From Halogeometricum pallidum JCM 14848 (GTDB taxonomy: Archaea > Halobacteriota > Halobacteria > Halobacteriales > Haloferacaceae), in NCBI RefSeq assembly GCF_000337095.1, contig NZ_AOIV01000027.1:164320-199056 (forward strand): a stretch of DNA of 34,737 nucleotides, given 5' to 3'. Made by a program: the position numbers and the translations under genes. Position 1 is the first letter of the stretch. The number at the start of each line of letters is the position of its first letter. The notes beneath the pieces were generated by a model that saw only the letters and a program-made list of their open reading frames with translations, had not been told where the DNA came from and did not search any database. Positions 1-7,295 of the stretch are shown in pieces.

Positions 1-63
1 CACCTCAACCTCTCGTCGTTCGTCCAAGAGAAACTTGACGAACTCATCGAAGAACGCTCGTAG
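1..63 (+). CDS. C-terminal fragment of a small ribbon-helix-helix-like protein (partial at window edge)
   Basis: The first 63 bases read in frame 1 as a short tail (NLSSFVQEKLDELIEERS) ending in TAG, and the next codon is the ATG of the tnpB that follows. The tail resembles the C-terminal helix of CopG/ribbon-helix-helix DNA-binding proteins, which often sit next to haloarchaeal tnpB genes. Zero spacing to tnpB suggests co-transcription. Only 20 residues are visible, so the family is an inference. The start and the DNA-binding strand lie outside the window. Confidence 0.5.
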   Translation, partial: HLNLSSFVQEKLDELIEERS

Positions 64-403
64 ATGAACTACAACTACAGGTATCGGCTTCGACCGTCCG
101 ACGCTCTCGAAGAACAGTTAGCGTGGACTGTCGATACCTGTAGGCAGGTCTACAACCACTTCCTCCACCGACTCAACCGCACTGACGGCACGTCGGCATA
201 CAGCGAACAGAAACTCCTTCCGAGCCTCAAGAAGTGGTGGAACGACCTGAAGAGCGTTCACTCGAAAGTCCTTCAGAAAGTCGTTCAACGGTTGTACGAC
301 AATCTCTCGACGGTTCGCGGACGCAAAGAGAACGGCTACCGCGTGGGGTCGCTCAAGTGGAAAGCACCGGGCGAGTACCGCAGTGTCACCGACAGTCAAT
401 CCG

Positions 404-463
404 GTCACCAGAAGCCTTCGGCTTCTGGTTAGCAACCAGAAAGCTCCGCTTTCTGGTGACGGC
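404..463. repeat. Double-hairpin element, copy A, inserted in the N-terminal third of tnpB
   Basis: Two perfect stem-loops sit back to back. Stem CCAGAAGCC (408-416) pairs with GGCTTCTGG (420-428) around TTC. Stem CCAGAAAGC (436-444) pairs with GCTTTCTGG (448-456) around TCC. The linker is TTAGCAA. The outer ends GTCACC and GGTGAC are complementary. Removing 58 bases (403-460) rejoins the expected TnpB reading SQSG-FNLKN, so this is an insertion. It brings a TAG and a TGA and shifts frame. A CGG triplet occurs on both sides (402-404 and 460-462). Confidence 0.8.
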
Positions 464-1240
464 TTCAATCTCAAGAACACGAGCGGTCGGACGAGATTGT
501 GGCTCTCGAAACTCGGAGAAATCCCGCTCACCTTCCACCGTGACCTGCCCGACAACGCCGAAATCAAGACCGTCACGGTCAAGAAAGAACCCACCGGCAA
601 GTGGTACGCCATTCTCGGCGTCGAGACGCCCGACGACCCGCCGGAGAAGCCGGAGAATCCCGAGAAATGCGTCGGTATCGACGTGGGGATTCTCAAGTAC
701 GCCCACGACACGGACGGGACCGCCGTCGAATCGCTCGACCTCTCGGACGAACGCGAGCGACTGGAACGCGCCCAACGTGACCTCTCGCGGAAGAAACACG
801 GCTCTGCGAATTGGGAGGAACAGCGCCGTGTCGTGGCAGAACGTCACGCCGACCTGAAACAGAAACGCCGCGACTTCCTGCACAAGTTGTCGAACCACTA
901 CGCCCGAGAATACGACCTCGTGGCGGTGGAAGACCTCGACACAAAGGGGTGGTGGAACTGCCGGGCAACTCGCGGAACCGGGCAGGCGCGGCGTGGGGGA
1001 CGTTCCTGCGAATGCTCGGATACAAGTGCGAGCGCGAAGGAACGCACTTCGTCGCCGTGGATCCGCGCGGAACGACGAAAGAGTGCGCCGCCCGCGGCGT
1101 CTCGACGGATAAGCCGCTGTGGGTGCGCGAACACTCCTGCCCGGCGTGTGGGTTCGAGGCGGATAGAGACGCGAACGCAGCGTGGAAATCCTTTCTCGCG
1201 GTATCACAAAGCGGTTAGGGGCGGGACGCTCCGAATCAAC

Positions 1241-1300
1241 GTCCTCAGAAACGCCACGCGTTTCTGATGTGCGGACGAGAGCGAAGCTCTCGTCAACGCC
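1241..1300. repeat. Double-hairpin element, copy B, inserted near the TnpB C-terminus
   Basis: Stem TCAGAAACGC (1245-1254) pairs with GCGTTTCTGA (1258-1267) around CAC. Stem CGAGAGC (1276-1282) pairs with GCTCTCG (1286-1292) around GAA. The linker is TGTGCGGA and the 3' edge is TCAACGCC. The direct repeat TCAACG lies at 1236-1241 and 1293-1298, exactly 57 bases apart. Removing one repeat unit restores SEST-PVETALPV in frame, so this copy is an in-frame 19-codon insertion. Confidence 0.8.
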
Positions 1301-1367
1301 TGTGGAGACTGCACTCCCTGTGGATACGTCCGTATCTACAAAGCGCGTCGTTGAAACAGGAAGCCCC

Positions 1368-1427
1368 ATCACCAGATCCCGTTGGGATCTGGTTAGCAGT
1401 CAGAACTCTTCGAGTTCTGACGACACC
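1368..1427. repeat. Double-hairpin element, copy C, at the very end of tnpB
   Basis: Stem CCAGATCCC (1372-1380) pairs with GGGATCTGG (1384-1392) around GTT. Stem TCAGAACTC (1400-1408) pairs with GAGTTCTGA (1412-1420) around TTC. The linker is TTAGCAG and the 3' edge is CGACACC. The second stem is identical to the first stem of copy D, 14 kb away. The copy lies after the TnpB residues RVVETGSP and before the element's right end. Confidence 0.8.
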
Positions 1428-1471
1428 CCAAGCGCGAGCCGTCAGGCGAGCGGTAGGGTGGGGTAGTTCAC
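1428..1471 (+). other. Candidate right end of the first tnpB element
   Basis: The stretch holds an imperfect CACCCC/GGGTGGGG pairing and ends in GTAGTTCAC. The second tnpB element (near 9772-9780) ends in a hairpin followed by GTAGCTTAC, which matches the pattern GTAGYTYAC. The shared terminal motif suggests the element stops at about 1471. This is inferred from two copies only. Confidence 0.45.
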
Positions 1472-1956
1472 TCCACGTCGATGACGACGGGGTCGTCGCC
1501 GCCGTCGTCCTCGGGGAAGTCGCCGAGTCCGCCACCGCCGCCGAAGTCGTCGTCGAAGTCGAACTGGTCCTGCAGGTCCGACATCGCCATCTCGAAGTTC
1601 CACTTGTTCGCCTTCCACACGGCGTCGAACAGCGTCCCGATGTACGGGACCGCACCGCCGGCGGTGTCGATGGCGACGTTCGCCAGCATGGCGACGAGCG
1701 TCCGGTAGGAGACGCCGAGGCGCGCCGACTCGGCGACGATGTACAGCGAGAACGCAGCGCTGGCGAGGTCACCGACGACGGGGACGAGACCGAGTATCGG
1801 GTCGAGTCCGATGCTCGTGTTCGTCCCGGGAACGTCTATCAGGTCGTCGAAGACGCGCACGACGGTTCGCATCCGTTCGACGGCCGCGCGGTCCACGCCC
1901 TCGGGAATCTCTCCGTCGTAGCCGTCGAACTCGTCTGCGAAGTCGTCTTGTTCCAT
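1468..1956 (-). CDS. DUF4112-type membrane-associated protein
   Basis: The protein has 162 residues, counted from the ATG at 1956. An acidic N-terminus precedes a region resembling DUF4112, with the hydrophobic stretches LDPILGLVPVVGDLASAAFS and VAMLANVAIDTAGGAVPYIG carrying the typical P-x-x-G-D pattern. The C-terminus is a glycine and aspartate rich tail. Function is unknown; membrane association is inferred from the hydrophobic segments. The stop codon (1468-1470) falls inside the candidate right end of the adjacent tnpB element, so the natural C-terminus may have been trimmed by the insertion. An upstream in-frame extension to 2178 exists but lacks haloarchaeal-like acidic composition. 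Confidence 0.75.
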   Translation of the reverse strand: MEQDDFADEFDGYDGEIPEGVDRAAVERMRTVVRVFDDLIDVPGTNTSIGLDPILGLVPVVGDLASAAFSLYIVAESARLGVSYRTLVAMLANVAIDTAGGAVPYIGTLFDAVWKANKWNFEMAMSDLQDQFDFDDDFGGGGGLGDFPEDDGGDDPVVIDVE

Positions 1957-2146
1957 ACACACGTATACGACGTGAACACTGAAAAACCCGGTGGCAAACC
2001 TTCTCGCCACCGTTTCTCTCCGCTCGGGCGGACCGTCCGGCCGCTCGAACGGTGGTCGGCGGGCGCCGGGAGCGCCGCGACTCGGGTACCTGTCGGACCG
2101 CACCGACGGAGCTACGCTTATCACCGTTCCAGAATATCGGCAAACG

Positions 2147-2506
2147 ATGGTGGACGGAATCGAAATACCGGACGACAAACTGCGGGCGAAGGTGAAAGGG
2201 GAACGCGCGGGGGCGAACGTCAGCGGGATGCAGTATATCGGCTACGAGGTCGGACTGACGACGAACAGCCTCCACGTCTACGGGAAACACTGTAACGCCG
2301 ACATCGCCGAGGAGGACTTCCGCTACATGGTGGTTCCCCTCGACAGCGTCCGGGCCGTCAAACTCGCCGACTTGACCGACCGAGGCCGGTCCGTCGAGAT
2401 TCACCTCGGCGAGAAGAGCGATATCGTCCTCTACAGCGAGAACCAGCGAACGCTCGGGGAGAATCTCCGGCGTCTCTTCCTCCTCGTCTCCCGACTGCTC
2501 TCCTGA
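2147..2506 (+). CDS. Conserved haloarchaeal-type hypothetical protein, 119 residues
   Basis: I do not recognise a named family. The product is a compact, mixed alpha/beta-looking protein with an acidic start (MVDGIEIPDD), a central YEVGLTTNSLHVYGKHCNAD stretch and a hydrophobic C-terminal helix (RRLFLLVSRLLS). The ATG at 2147 is preferred over the GTG at 1991 because GCTTATCA (about 2115-2122) looks like a TATA element about 25-30 bases ahead, the normal spacing for a leaderless haloarchaeal start. The gene diverges from the DUF4112 gene. The strand pattern and hydrophobic end could fit a PH-like or membrane-peripheral fold, but that is a guess. Confidence 0.7.
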   Translation: MVDGIEIPDDKLRAKVKGERAGANVSGMQYIGYEVGLTTNSLHVYGKHCNADIAEEDFRYMVVPLDSVRAVKLADLTDRGRSVEIHLGEKSDIVLYSENQRTLGENLRRLFLLVSRLLS

Positions 2507-2592
2507 GCCGGCGGCACCCGCACACTCTCCGCTGCCGGTACCGACCCACCGCCGACCGACTCAACTGCTCGGCGTCCGTCGGTCCCCACGTT

Positions 2593-3117
2593 GTGACACG
2601 AACCGCCGTCGTCGTCGGCGCCTCCTCCGGTATCGGCCGCGCGCTCGCCGCGGAACTCGCGGACGCGGGCTACGAGGTGGGGCTCGCGGCGCGACGCTTA
2701 TCGAAGCTCGAATCGCTCGGCGACGACCTCGCGACGTGGTCGATGGCCCACCTCGAAGAGCGAGGGGGCGGGCACCTCGTCGGCATCTCCTCGGTCGCGG
2801 GGCTGTTCGGCAACCCCGTCGCGCCCGCGTACAACGCCTCGAAGGCGTTCGTCTCGCGGTACCTCGACGGCCTCCGCTCCCGGGCCGCGGCGGCCGACGC
2901 GGACGTGACCGTCACGGACGTCGTTCCGGGGTTCGTCGACACCGAGATGGCGATGGGCGAGACGTTCTGGATGGCGTCGCCGGAGACGGCGGCCGCGCAG
3001 ATCCACGACGCTGTCCGCGCCGAGCGAAACCGCGTCTACGTCACTCGCCGGTGGCGACTGGTCGCCCTCCTCCTCCGACTCCTGCCCGAGTCCGCCCTCC
3101 GGCGACTGTTCGACTGA
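2593..3117 (+). pseudogene. Short-chain dehydrogenase/reductase with an internal in-frame deletion
   Basis: The start GTG gives a Rossmann N-terminus (VVVGASSGIGRALA, TGxxxGxG-type cofactor loop). The catalytic Ser (ISSVAG) and YNASK (Tyr-Lys) are present, and the C-terminus matches haloarchaeal SDRs (GFVDTEMAMG, WMASPETAAAQIH). The total is only 174 residues where the family has about 240-250. The sequence jumps from LESLGDDLA straight to MAHLEERGGGHLVG, so about 75 residues, including the NAG motif and central strands, are missing at about 2730-2745. The reading frame stays open, so a shortened protein could be made, but the cofactor-binding fold would be incomplete. Natural loss and an assembly deletion look the same from sequence alone. 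Confidence 0.75.
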
Positions 3118-3172
3118 GGCGGGTCGGCCCCCCGACGAAACCGCTTTCCGGGACTCCCGCGTAGCCCGCGGC

Positions 3173-4033
3173 ATGAGCGACCCCGACGCCGGCTTCGACT
3201 CCGACGAGGTGCGCGGTCCGTTGGCCGATCGCGAGTGGCGACTCATCCGCGAAGAGGCGCGCGACGGCGCGATGCAGATGGCGCTGGACGAGATAGCCGC
3301 CGAGACGGCCGCCGCGGGCGGCCCGCGGACCGTCCGCGTCTACCGCTGGGAACCGAGCACGCTCTCTTTGGGTTACCATCAGGACCCCGAGACGGTCGAC
3401 TGGGAGCACTGCGAACGCGAGGACGTCACCGTCACCCGCCGACAGACCGGCGGCGGCGGCATCTACCACGACTTTGACGGCGACATCTCCTACTCGATTA
3501 TCGCGCCGAAGGCCGAACTGCCGGGCGACCTATTGGAGAGCTACCACCTGCTCTGCGCCCCCGTCCTCGACGCCTTCGCCCGTCTCGGCGTCGACGCCGA
3601 CTTCGTCGAGGAGTCGGTGCCGGAGATATGGCACCCGGCGTGTTACCTGCGCGAACTCCACCCCGCACACGACATCGTCGCCGGCGGGAAGAAAGTGAGC
3701 GGCAACGCGCAGTACCGCCGGAACGACTCGGTCGTCCAGCACGGGTCGCTGACCTACTCGGTCCGCGCGGCCGAACATCTCGGGGTCTTCGCCGGCCACG
3801 ACGTGACCGCAGAGCGGTTCTCGGAGCGAGTCGGCGGCATCGACGAGTTCTCCGACGCCTCCCGCGCGGAAACCGTCTCGGCTGTCGAGTCCGCCCTTGC
3901 GGAGTGGGCCGACGCCGCCGAGGGCGAGTGGACCGACGACGAACTCGCGAGCGCGCGCGATCGCGCAGAGGAGAAGTACGCTGCCGACGACTGGGTCCGA
4001 CGGGACCCCCGGGAGCGCTCGCGGGAGAATTAA
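3173..4033 (+). CDS. Lipoate-protein ligase A / octanoyltransferase family protein
   Basis: The 286-residue protein belongs to the BPL/LplA/LipB superfamily. It has the substrate-loop motif RRQTGGGGIYHD near residue 90 and the catalytic lysine region GGKKVSGNAQ near residue 170, followed by QHGSLTYSV. Members attach lipoate or octanoate to the lysine of lipoyl domains such as the E2 subunits of oxoacid dehydrogenases and GcvH. The C-terminal extension (about residues 240-286, acidic, ending AEEKYAADDW) resembles the small accessory domain of bacterial LplA. The ATG at 3173 follows the SDR gene by 55 bases. Its TAA is 2 bases from the end of the convergent redoxin gene. Ligase versus transferase activity cannot be decided here. 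Confidence 0.85.
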   Translation: MSDPDAGFDSDEVRGPLADREWRLIREEARDGAMQMALDEIAAETAAAGGPRTVRVYRWEPSTLSLGYHQDPETVDWEHCEREDVTVTRRQTGGGGIYHDFDGDISYSIIAPKAELPGDLLESYHLLCAPVLDAFARLGVDADFVEESVPEIWHPACYLRELHPAHDIVAGGKKVSGNAQYRRNDSVVQHGSLTYSVRAAEHLGVFAGHDVTAERFSERVGGIDEFSDASRAETVSAVESALAEWADAAEGEWTDDELASARDRAEEKYAADDWVRRDPRERSREN

Positions 4034-4035
4034 AA

Positions 4036-4566
4036 CTAAAACCCGAACGTCTCGGCTTCTCCGGCGCCCAACCCCCGGACGACGGCGTCGTGAATCTCGC
4101 CGACGGGCGGCGTGTCGCGCGTCGGGTCCAACCAGTGCTCGCCGACCCACTTGTAGCGGACCGTCAGGTCCTCGTCGACGAGGAAACAGGAGCGGTGCGC
4201 GCGGTGGGAGACGCCGAACGCCCGGTAGCGCACGCCGAACGCCTCGGCGAGTTCGAGTCGCGTGTCTGCGAACAGCGGGAACCCGAGGCTGAACTGGCTG
4301 ATGAACTTCCGGTGGAGTCGCTCCCCGGACTTGCTCGCGCCGACCACCTGCACGGCGTCGCCGGTCGCGAACCAGTCGAAATCGCGGAACTCACACCACT
4401 CGGAGATGCAGTCGGGCGAGAAATCGCCCGTGTAGAAGTTCAACAGCACCGGTCGCTCGGCGACGAGTTCCGACAGCGACGTCTCCTCCGTTCGGCCGTC
4501 CGGTCGCACCAGTCGCTCGCGCACGTCCGGCGCCGTCTCCCCCACCGCGAGTCCCACCTCTGACAT
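4036..4566 (-). CDS. Redoxin (AhpC/TSA-like thioredoxin-fold) protein
   Basis: The 176-residue thioredoxin-fold protein has LLNFYTGDFSPDCISEWCEF near residues 42-60, where the first cysteine is the candidate peroxidatic residue and the second lies five positions on. Later motifs QVVGASKSGERLHRKFI and FPLFADTRLELAEAFGV are typical of peroxiredoxin-like proteins. It probably reduces peroxides or acts as a thiol oxidoreductase in the cytoplasm. A TATA element at 4592-4599 on this strand sits 26-33 bases ahead of the ATG, which supports a leaderless start. It converges on the LplA-family gene with a T-rich stretch just past its stop that may serve termination. Confidence 0.82.
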   Translation of the reverse strand: MSEVGLAVGETAPDVRERLVRPDGRTEETSLSELVAERPVLLNFYTGDFSPDCISEWCEFRDFDWFATGDAVQVVGASKSGERLHRKFISQFSLGFPLFADTRLELAEAFGVRYRAFGVSHRAHRSCFLVDEDLTVRYKWVGEHWLDPTRDTPPVGEIHDAVVRGLGAGEAETFGF

Positions 4567-4591
4567 TTGCTACGGATGCACAGTATGGATT

Positions 4592-4599
4592 GATATACT
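4592..4599 (-). promoter_or_regulatory. TATA element of the redoxin gene
   Basis: On the minus strand the stretch reads AGTATATC and lies 26-33 bases before the ATG at 4566, the standard position for an archaeal TATA box with a leaderless transcript. Confidence 0.6.
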
Positions 4600-4652
4600 T
4601 TCCTCACATCTGACAGTCGAACGGGGGACCGCCGCTGTCGCCGTCCGAAGTC

Positions 4653-4660
4653 ACTATACG
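4653..4660 (+). promoter_or_regulatory. TATA element of the endonuclease IV gene
   Basis: ACTATACG lies 23-30 bases before the ATG at 4683. It pairs with the minus-strand TATA at 4592-4599 as a divergent promoter region of about 115 bases. Confidence 0.5.
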
Positions 4661-4682
4661 CCCCTACCACCTGCGGTCTGCC

Positions 4683-5555
4683 ATGCGCGTGGGAGCACAC
4701 GTCTCGATGTCCAGTTCGAAAGTCTCCTCGGACGAGGAGACGCCGCCGCACGGCAACGTCGCCAACGCGGTTCACCGGCAGGTCGCCTTCGGCGGCAACT
4801 GCGGGCAGATATTCACCACCTCGCCGCAGGTGTGGCGGGACCCGGACATCAGCGACGAGGAGGCGAAACTGTTCAGAGAGGAGACGGCGGAGAAACTCGA
4901 CGGCCCGTGGGTCATCCACTCGTCCTACTTGGTGAACCTCTGCACGCCGAAAGAGGGCCTCCGGGAGAAGTCGCTCCACTCGATGCAGACGGAGGTCGAC
5001 ACGGCGGAGAGACTGAACATCCCGTACGTGAACGTCCACCTCGGCGCCCACACCGGCGCGGGCGAAACGCGAGGACTGACGAACGCCGTCTCGGTGCTGG
5101 ACAACCTCGATATCCCCGAGAGCGTCACCGTCCTCGTCGAGTCCGACGCCGGGAGCGGAACGAAGATGGGCGGCGACTTCGAGCATCTCGCCTACGTCGT
5201 CGAGGAGTCCGAACAGGACCTCGATATCTGTCTCGACACGGCCCACGCGTTCGCCGCGGGGTACGACCTCTCGACGGAGGCGGGCGTGTACGACACCGTC
5301 GCGGAACTCGACGACGTCGTCGGCCTCGAACACCTGAAGTGCGTCCACCTGAACGACTCGAAGCACGAGTGCGGGACGAACAAGGACGAACACGCCCTCA
5401 TCGGCGAGGGCCGCATCGGCGAGGAGGGGATGTCCGCGTTCATCAACCACCCGGACCTCGCGGACGTCCCCCTCGTCTTGGAGACGCCCACCGAGGACGG
5501 CAAGGGCTTCGCGTGGAACATCGCGCGCGTGCAGGAACTCCGCGAGGACGAGTAG
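4683..5555 (+). CDS. nfo: Endonuclease IV (AP endonuclease)
   Basis: The 290-residue TIM-barrel metalloenzyme cuts DNA 5' of abasic sites in base excision repair. Zinc-ligand motifs are visible in order: MRVGAHVS at the start, [11 protein letters not shown] near 80, NVHLGAH near 115, LVESDAGSG near 150, [11 protein letters not shown] near 182, [20 protein letters not shown] near 220-240, and LETP near 270. The length is normal for Nfo. The ATG at 4683 is the only sensible start and has a TATA box at the right distance. No key residue appears to be missing. An AlkA-like glycosylase, which would create abasic sites, lies 13 kb downstream. Confidence 0.95.
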   Translation: MRVGAHVSMSSSKVSSDEETPPHGNVANAVHRQVAFGGNCGQIFTTSPQVWRDPDISDEEAKLFREETAEKLDGPWVIHSSYLVNLCTPKEGLREKSLHSMQTEVDTAERLNIPYVNVHLGAHTGAGETRGLTNAVSVLDNLDIPESVTVLVESDAGSGTKMGGDFEHLAYVVEESEQDLDICLDTAHAFAAGYDLSTEAGVYDTVAELDDVVGLEHLKCVHLNDSKHECGTNKDEHALIGEGRIGEEGMSAFINHPDLADVPLVLETPTEDGKGFAWNIARVQELREDE

Positions 5556-5681
5556 CGGTTCGGATCTCTCTGTGGGGGGAACCGACAGGTCGGTGAGGAC
5601 GACCCGACGCGCGTTCGCGGTGCGCTTCCGCCGTCAGCGGCCTCCCCTCTTAGTATCGGTTTACTGTCTGGTAGGAAGGTT

Positions 5682-5688
5682 GATATAC
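5682..5688 (+). promoter_or_regulatory. TATA element of the EEP-fold phosphoesterase gene
   Basis: GATATAC ends 22 bases before the ATG at 5711, the expected place for a leaderless haloarchaeal promoter. Confidence 0.5.
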
Positions 5689-5710
5689 GGCAGAGCGTTA
5701 GTCCGCGACG

Positions 5711-7204
5711 ATGACCCGCCGCGACCCGCCCGCCCTCTCCCGTCGCTCCGCTCTCCGCGTCGGCGCCGCCGCCGGCCTCGGTCTCGCCGTTCCGAGCGTC
5801 GCCCGTACCGCCGCCGCCCGCGCGGACGATGCCGACGTCGCCGCCGACGCGACGGCCGCGACCGAACTGACCGTCGCCACCCGCAATCTCGGCCTCGGCG
5901 CGAACCTGTTCTCGCTCTTTCTCGTCGAGTCCGTACAGGACCTCGCGCGCACGGTCGGCGACCTGTACGTCGACATCGAACGGAGCGCTCCGACCGAACG
6001 GATGCGCGCCGTCGCCGGCGAACTCGCCCGGACGCGACCGGACGTGGTCGGCGTGCAGGAGGCCGCCCTCGTCCGAACCGACGACGTGGGCGACGGCGGC
6101 GCGGGCGGCCCGGACGCCGAAACGGTCGCCTTCGACTTCCTCGCGGACCTCACCGCCGCCCTCGACGCCGAGGGCGAACCGTACGAGGTGTTGCAGGTGA
6201 CGACGAACGCCGACGCGGAGTTCCCCGGCGCCGTCGACGGCGACGAAATCGACGTGCGCCTCACCGACCGCGACGCCGTCCTCGTGCGCGCCGACGCCGA
6301 CGTTCACGTCGACGACACGTCGTCCGGGACGTTCGAGGAGGCGTTGACGGTCCCCGTCGGCGACGACCGGACGTTCCGCGTCGACCGCGGGTACGGTCTC
6401 GTCGACGCGACGGTTCGGGGCGCGTCGCTGACCGTCGTCAACACGCACTTGGAGTCGGTCTCCGAACGCGTCCGCGGCGCGCAGGCCGAGGAACTCGCGG
6501 CCGCCATCGAACCGCTCGACGGGCCGACGGTGCTGCTCGGCGATCTGAACGACGGCCCGGCGTTCGAGGGCGGCGCCTACGAGATGCTCTCGGACGGTCT
6601 GACCGACGCGTGGGCGTCGACCCGCGACGGCGACGGCCACACCTGCTGTCGGGCGACGACGCTGGACGGTCCGGGGTCGATGAAGACACGGGTCGACCAC
6701 GTCCTCGTCGGAACGGGTCTGGCCTCGACCGACGCGTGGTTGGTCGGCGCCGACGCCGAGAGCCGTCTGACCGCCACCGTCGACGGGGAGTCGCGGACGC
6801 TCTGGCCCTCCGACCACGCGGGGGTCGTGGCGACGCTTCGAACGGGAGCGTCGGCGGACGCGGACGCGAAAGCGGCGACGGGGACGGAGGCGCCGGCGGC
6901 CGAGATAACGCGAACGGGGACGATAGACGGCGAAGCGATCGGCGCCGACGGGGCGGAGGTGGGCGACCCCGGAACCGGGACGAGTGCGGGAACGCCGCCG
7001 GCCGAGCGTTCGACCGACCCCGGCGATGCGCCGAACGGGTCAGCGGACGCGGCGACGGACGCCGAAGCGGGCGACGGCGGGTCCGCGGGTGCGGACGGGT
7101 CGGTCACGGCGAGCGATGCACCCGGGTTCGGTCCCCTCATCGGCGCCCTCGGCGTCCTCGGGGGCGCGGCCGGACTCGCCCGACGGCGGCGCGGGGACGA
7201 CTGA
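5711..7204 (+). CDS. Tat-exported endonuclease/exonuclease/phosphatase-family protein with PGF-CTERM-like anchor
   Basis: The 497-residue protein opens with a twin-arginine signal (SRRSALR at 10-16, then a hydrophobic run ending near ARADD at about 40). The EEP (DNase I-like) catalytic set follows: GVQEAA (Glu) near 117, VNTHLES near 245, LLGDLNDGP near 278 and SDHAGVVATL near 370. After about residue 375 comes a 90-residue low-complexity Ala/Gly/Asp/Thr linker. The last 28 residues have a PGF motif, a hydrophobic segment and RRRR, matching the PGF-CTERM signal cut by archaeosortase A. The likely product is a surface-anchored phosphoesterase or nuclease. Substrate is unknown: DNA, phospholipid or sugar phosphate all fit. 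Confidence 0.85.
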   Translation: MTRRDPPALSRRSALRVGAAAGLGLAVPSVARTAAARADDADVAADATAATELTVATRNLGLGANLFSLFLVESVQDLARTVGDLYVDIERSAPTERMRAVAGELARTRPDVVGVQEAALVRTDDVGDGGAGGPDAETVAFDFLADLTAALDAEGEPYEVLQVTTNADAEFPGAVDGDEIDVRLTDRDAVLVRADADVHVDDTSSGTFEEALTVPVGDDRTFRVDRGYGLVDATVRGASLTVVNTHLESVSERVRGAQAEELAAAIEPLDGPTVLLGDLNDGPAFEGGAYEMLSDGLTDAWASTRDGDGHTCCRATTLDGPGSMKTRVDHVLVGTGLASTDAWLVGADAESRLTATVDGESRTLWPSDHAGVVATLRTGASADADAKAATGTEAPAAEITRTGTIDGEAIGADGAEVGDPGTGTSAGTPPAERSTDPGDAPNGSADAATDAEAGDGGSAGADGSVTASDAPGFGPLIGALGVLGGAAGLARRRRGDD

Positions 7205-7295
7205 CCACGGGGCGCGACGCTCCGACCGCGACCGCCGAGTCGGCCGCCGACGGCCGACCCGGACCGCTTTTGTCGGTCGGCGGGCAACGCCGACC

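Larger units (their letters stand above)
64..1466 (+). pseudogene. tnpB: Decayed IS1341-type TnpB (RuvC-like RNA-guided nuclease) with frameshifts and inserted hairpin elements
   Basis: TnpB proteins are RuvC-fold nucleases of IS200/IS605-type elements, guided by an RNA made from the 3' end of the element. Here the reading is split over three frames. Frame 1 covers about 64-405, frame 2 about 461-948 (RuvC Asp in GIDVGILKYA, RuvC Glu in VAVEDLDTKG), frame 1 again to about 1186 (RuvC Asp in EADRDANAAW), then frame 3 to the TAG at 1464-1466. The first break is an inserted double hairpin with in-frame stops, the second is in the G run near 948, and the third is near 1186. One zinc-finger half reads KECAARGV where a CxxC is usual, so a metal ligand is lost. 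Two more double hairpins interrupt the C-terminal tail. No TnpA partner is visible. The gene cannot make a full product. Confidence 0.88.

Noticed and set aside
404-463. Double hairpins as simple transcription terminators
   Set aside because: They lie within coding sequence, lack T runs, and two copies keep the reading frame.
5192-6817. Long minus-strand open frame (541 codons) opposite endonuclease IV and the EEP gene
   Set aside because: It is arginine- and valine-rich shadow sequence of GC-rich genes and has no family motifs; the plus-strand genes carry clear catalytic residues.
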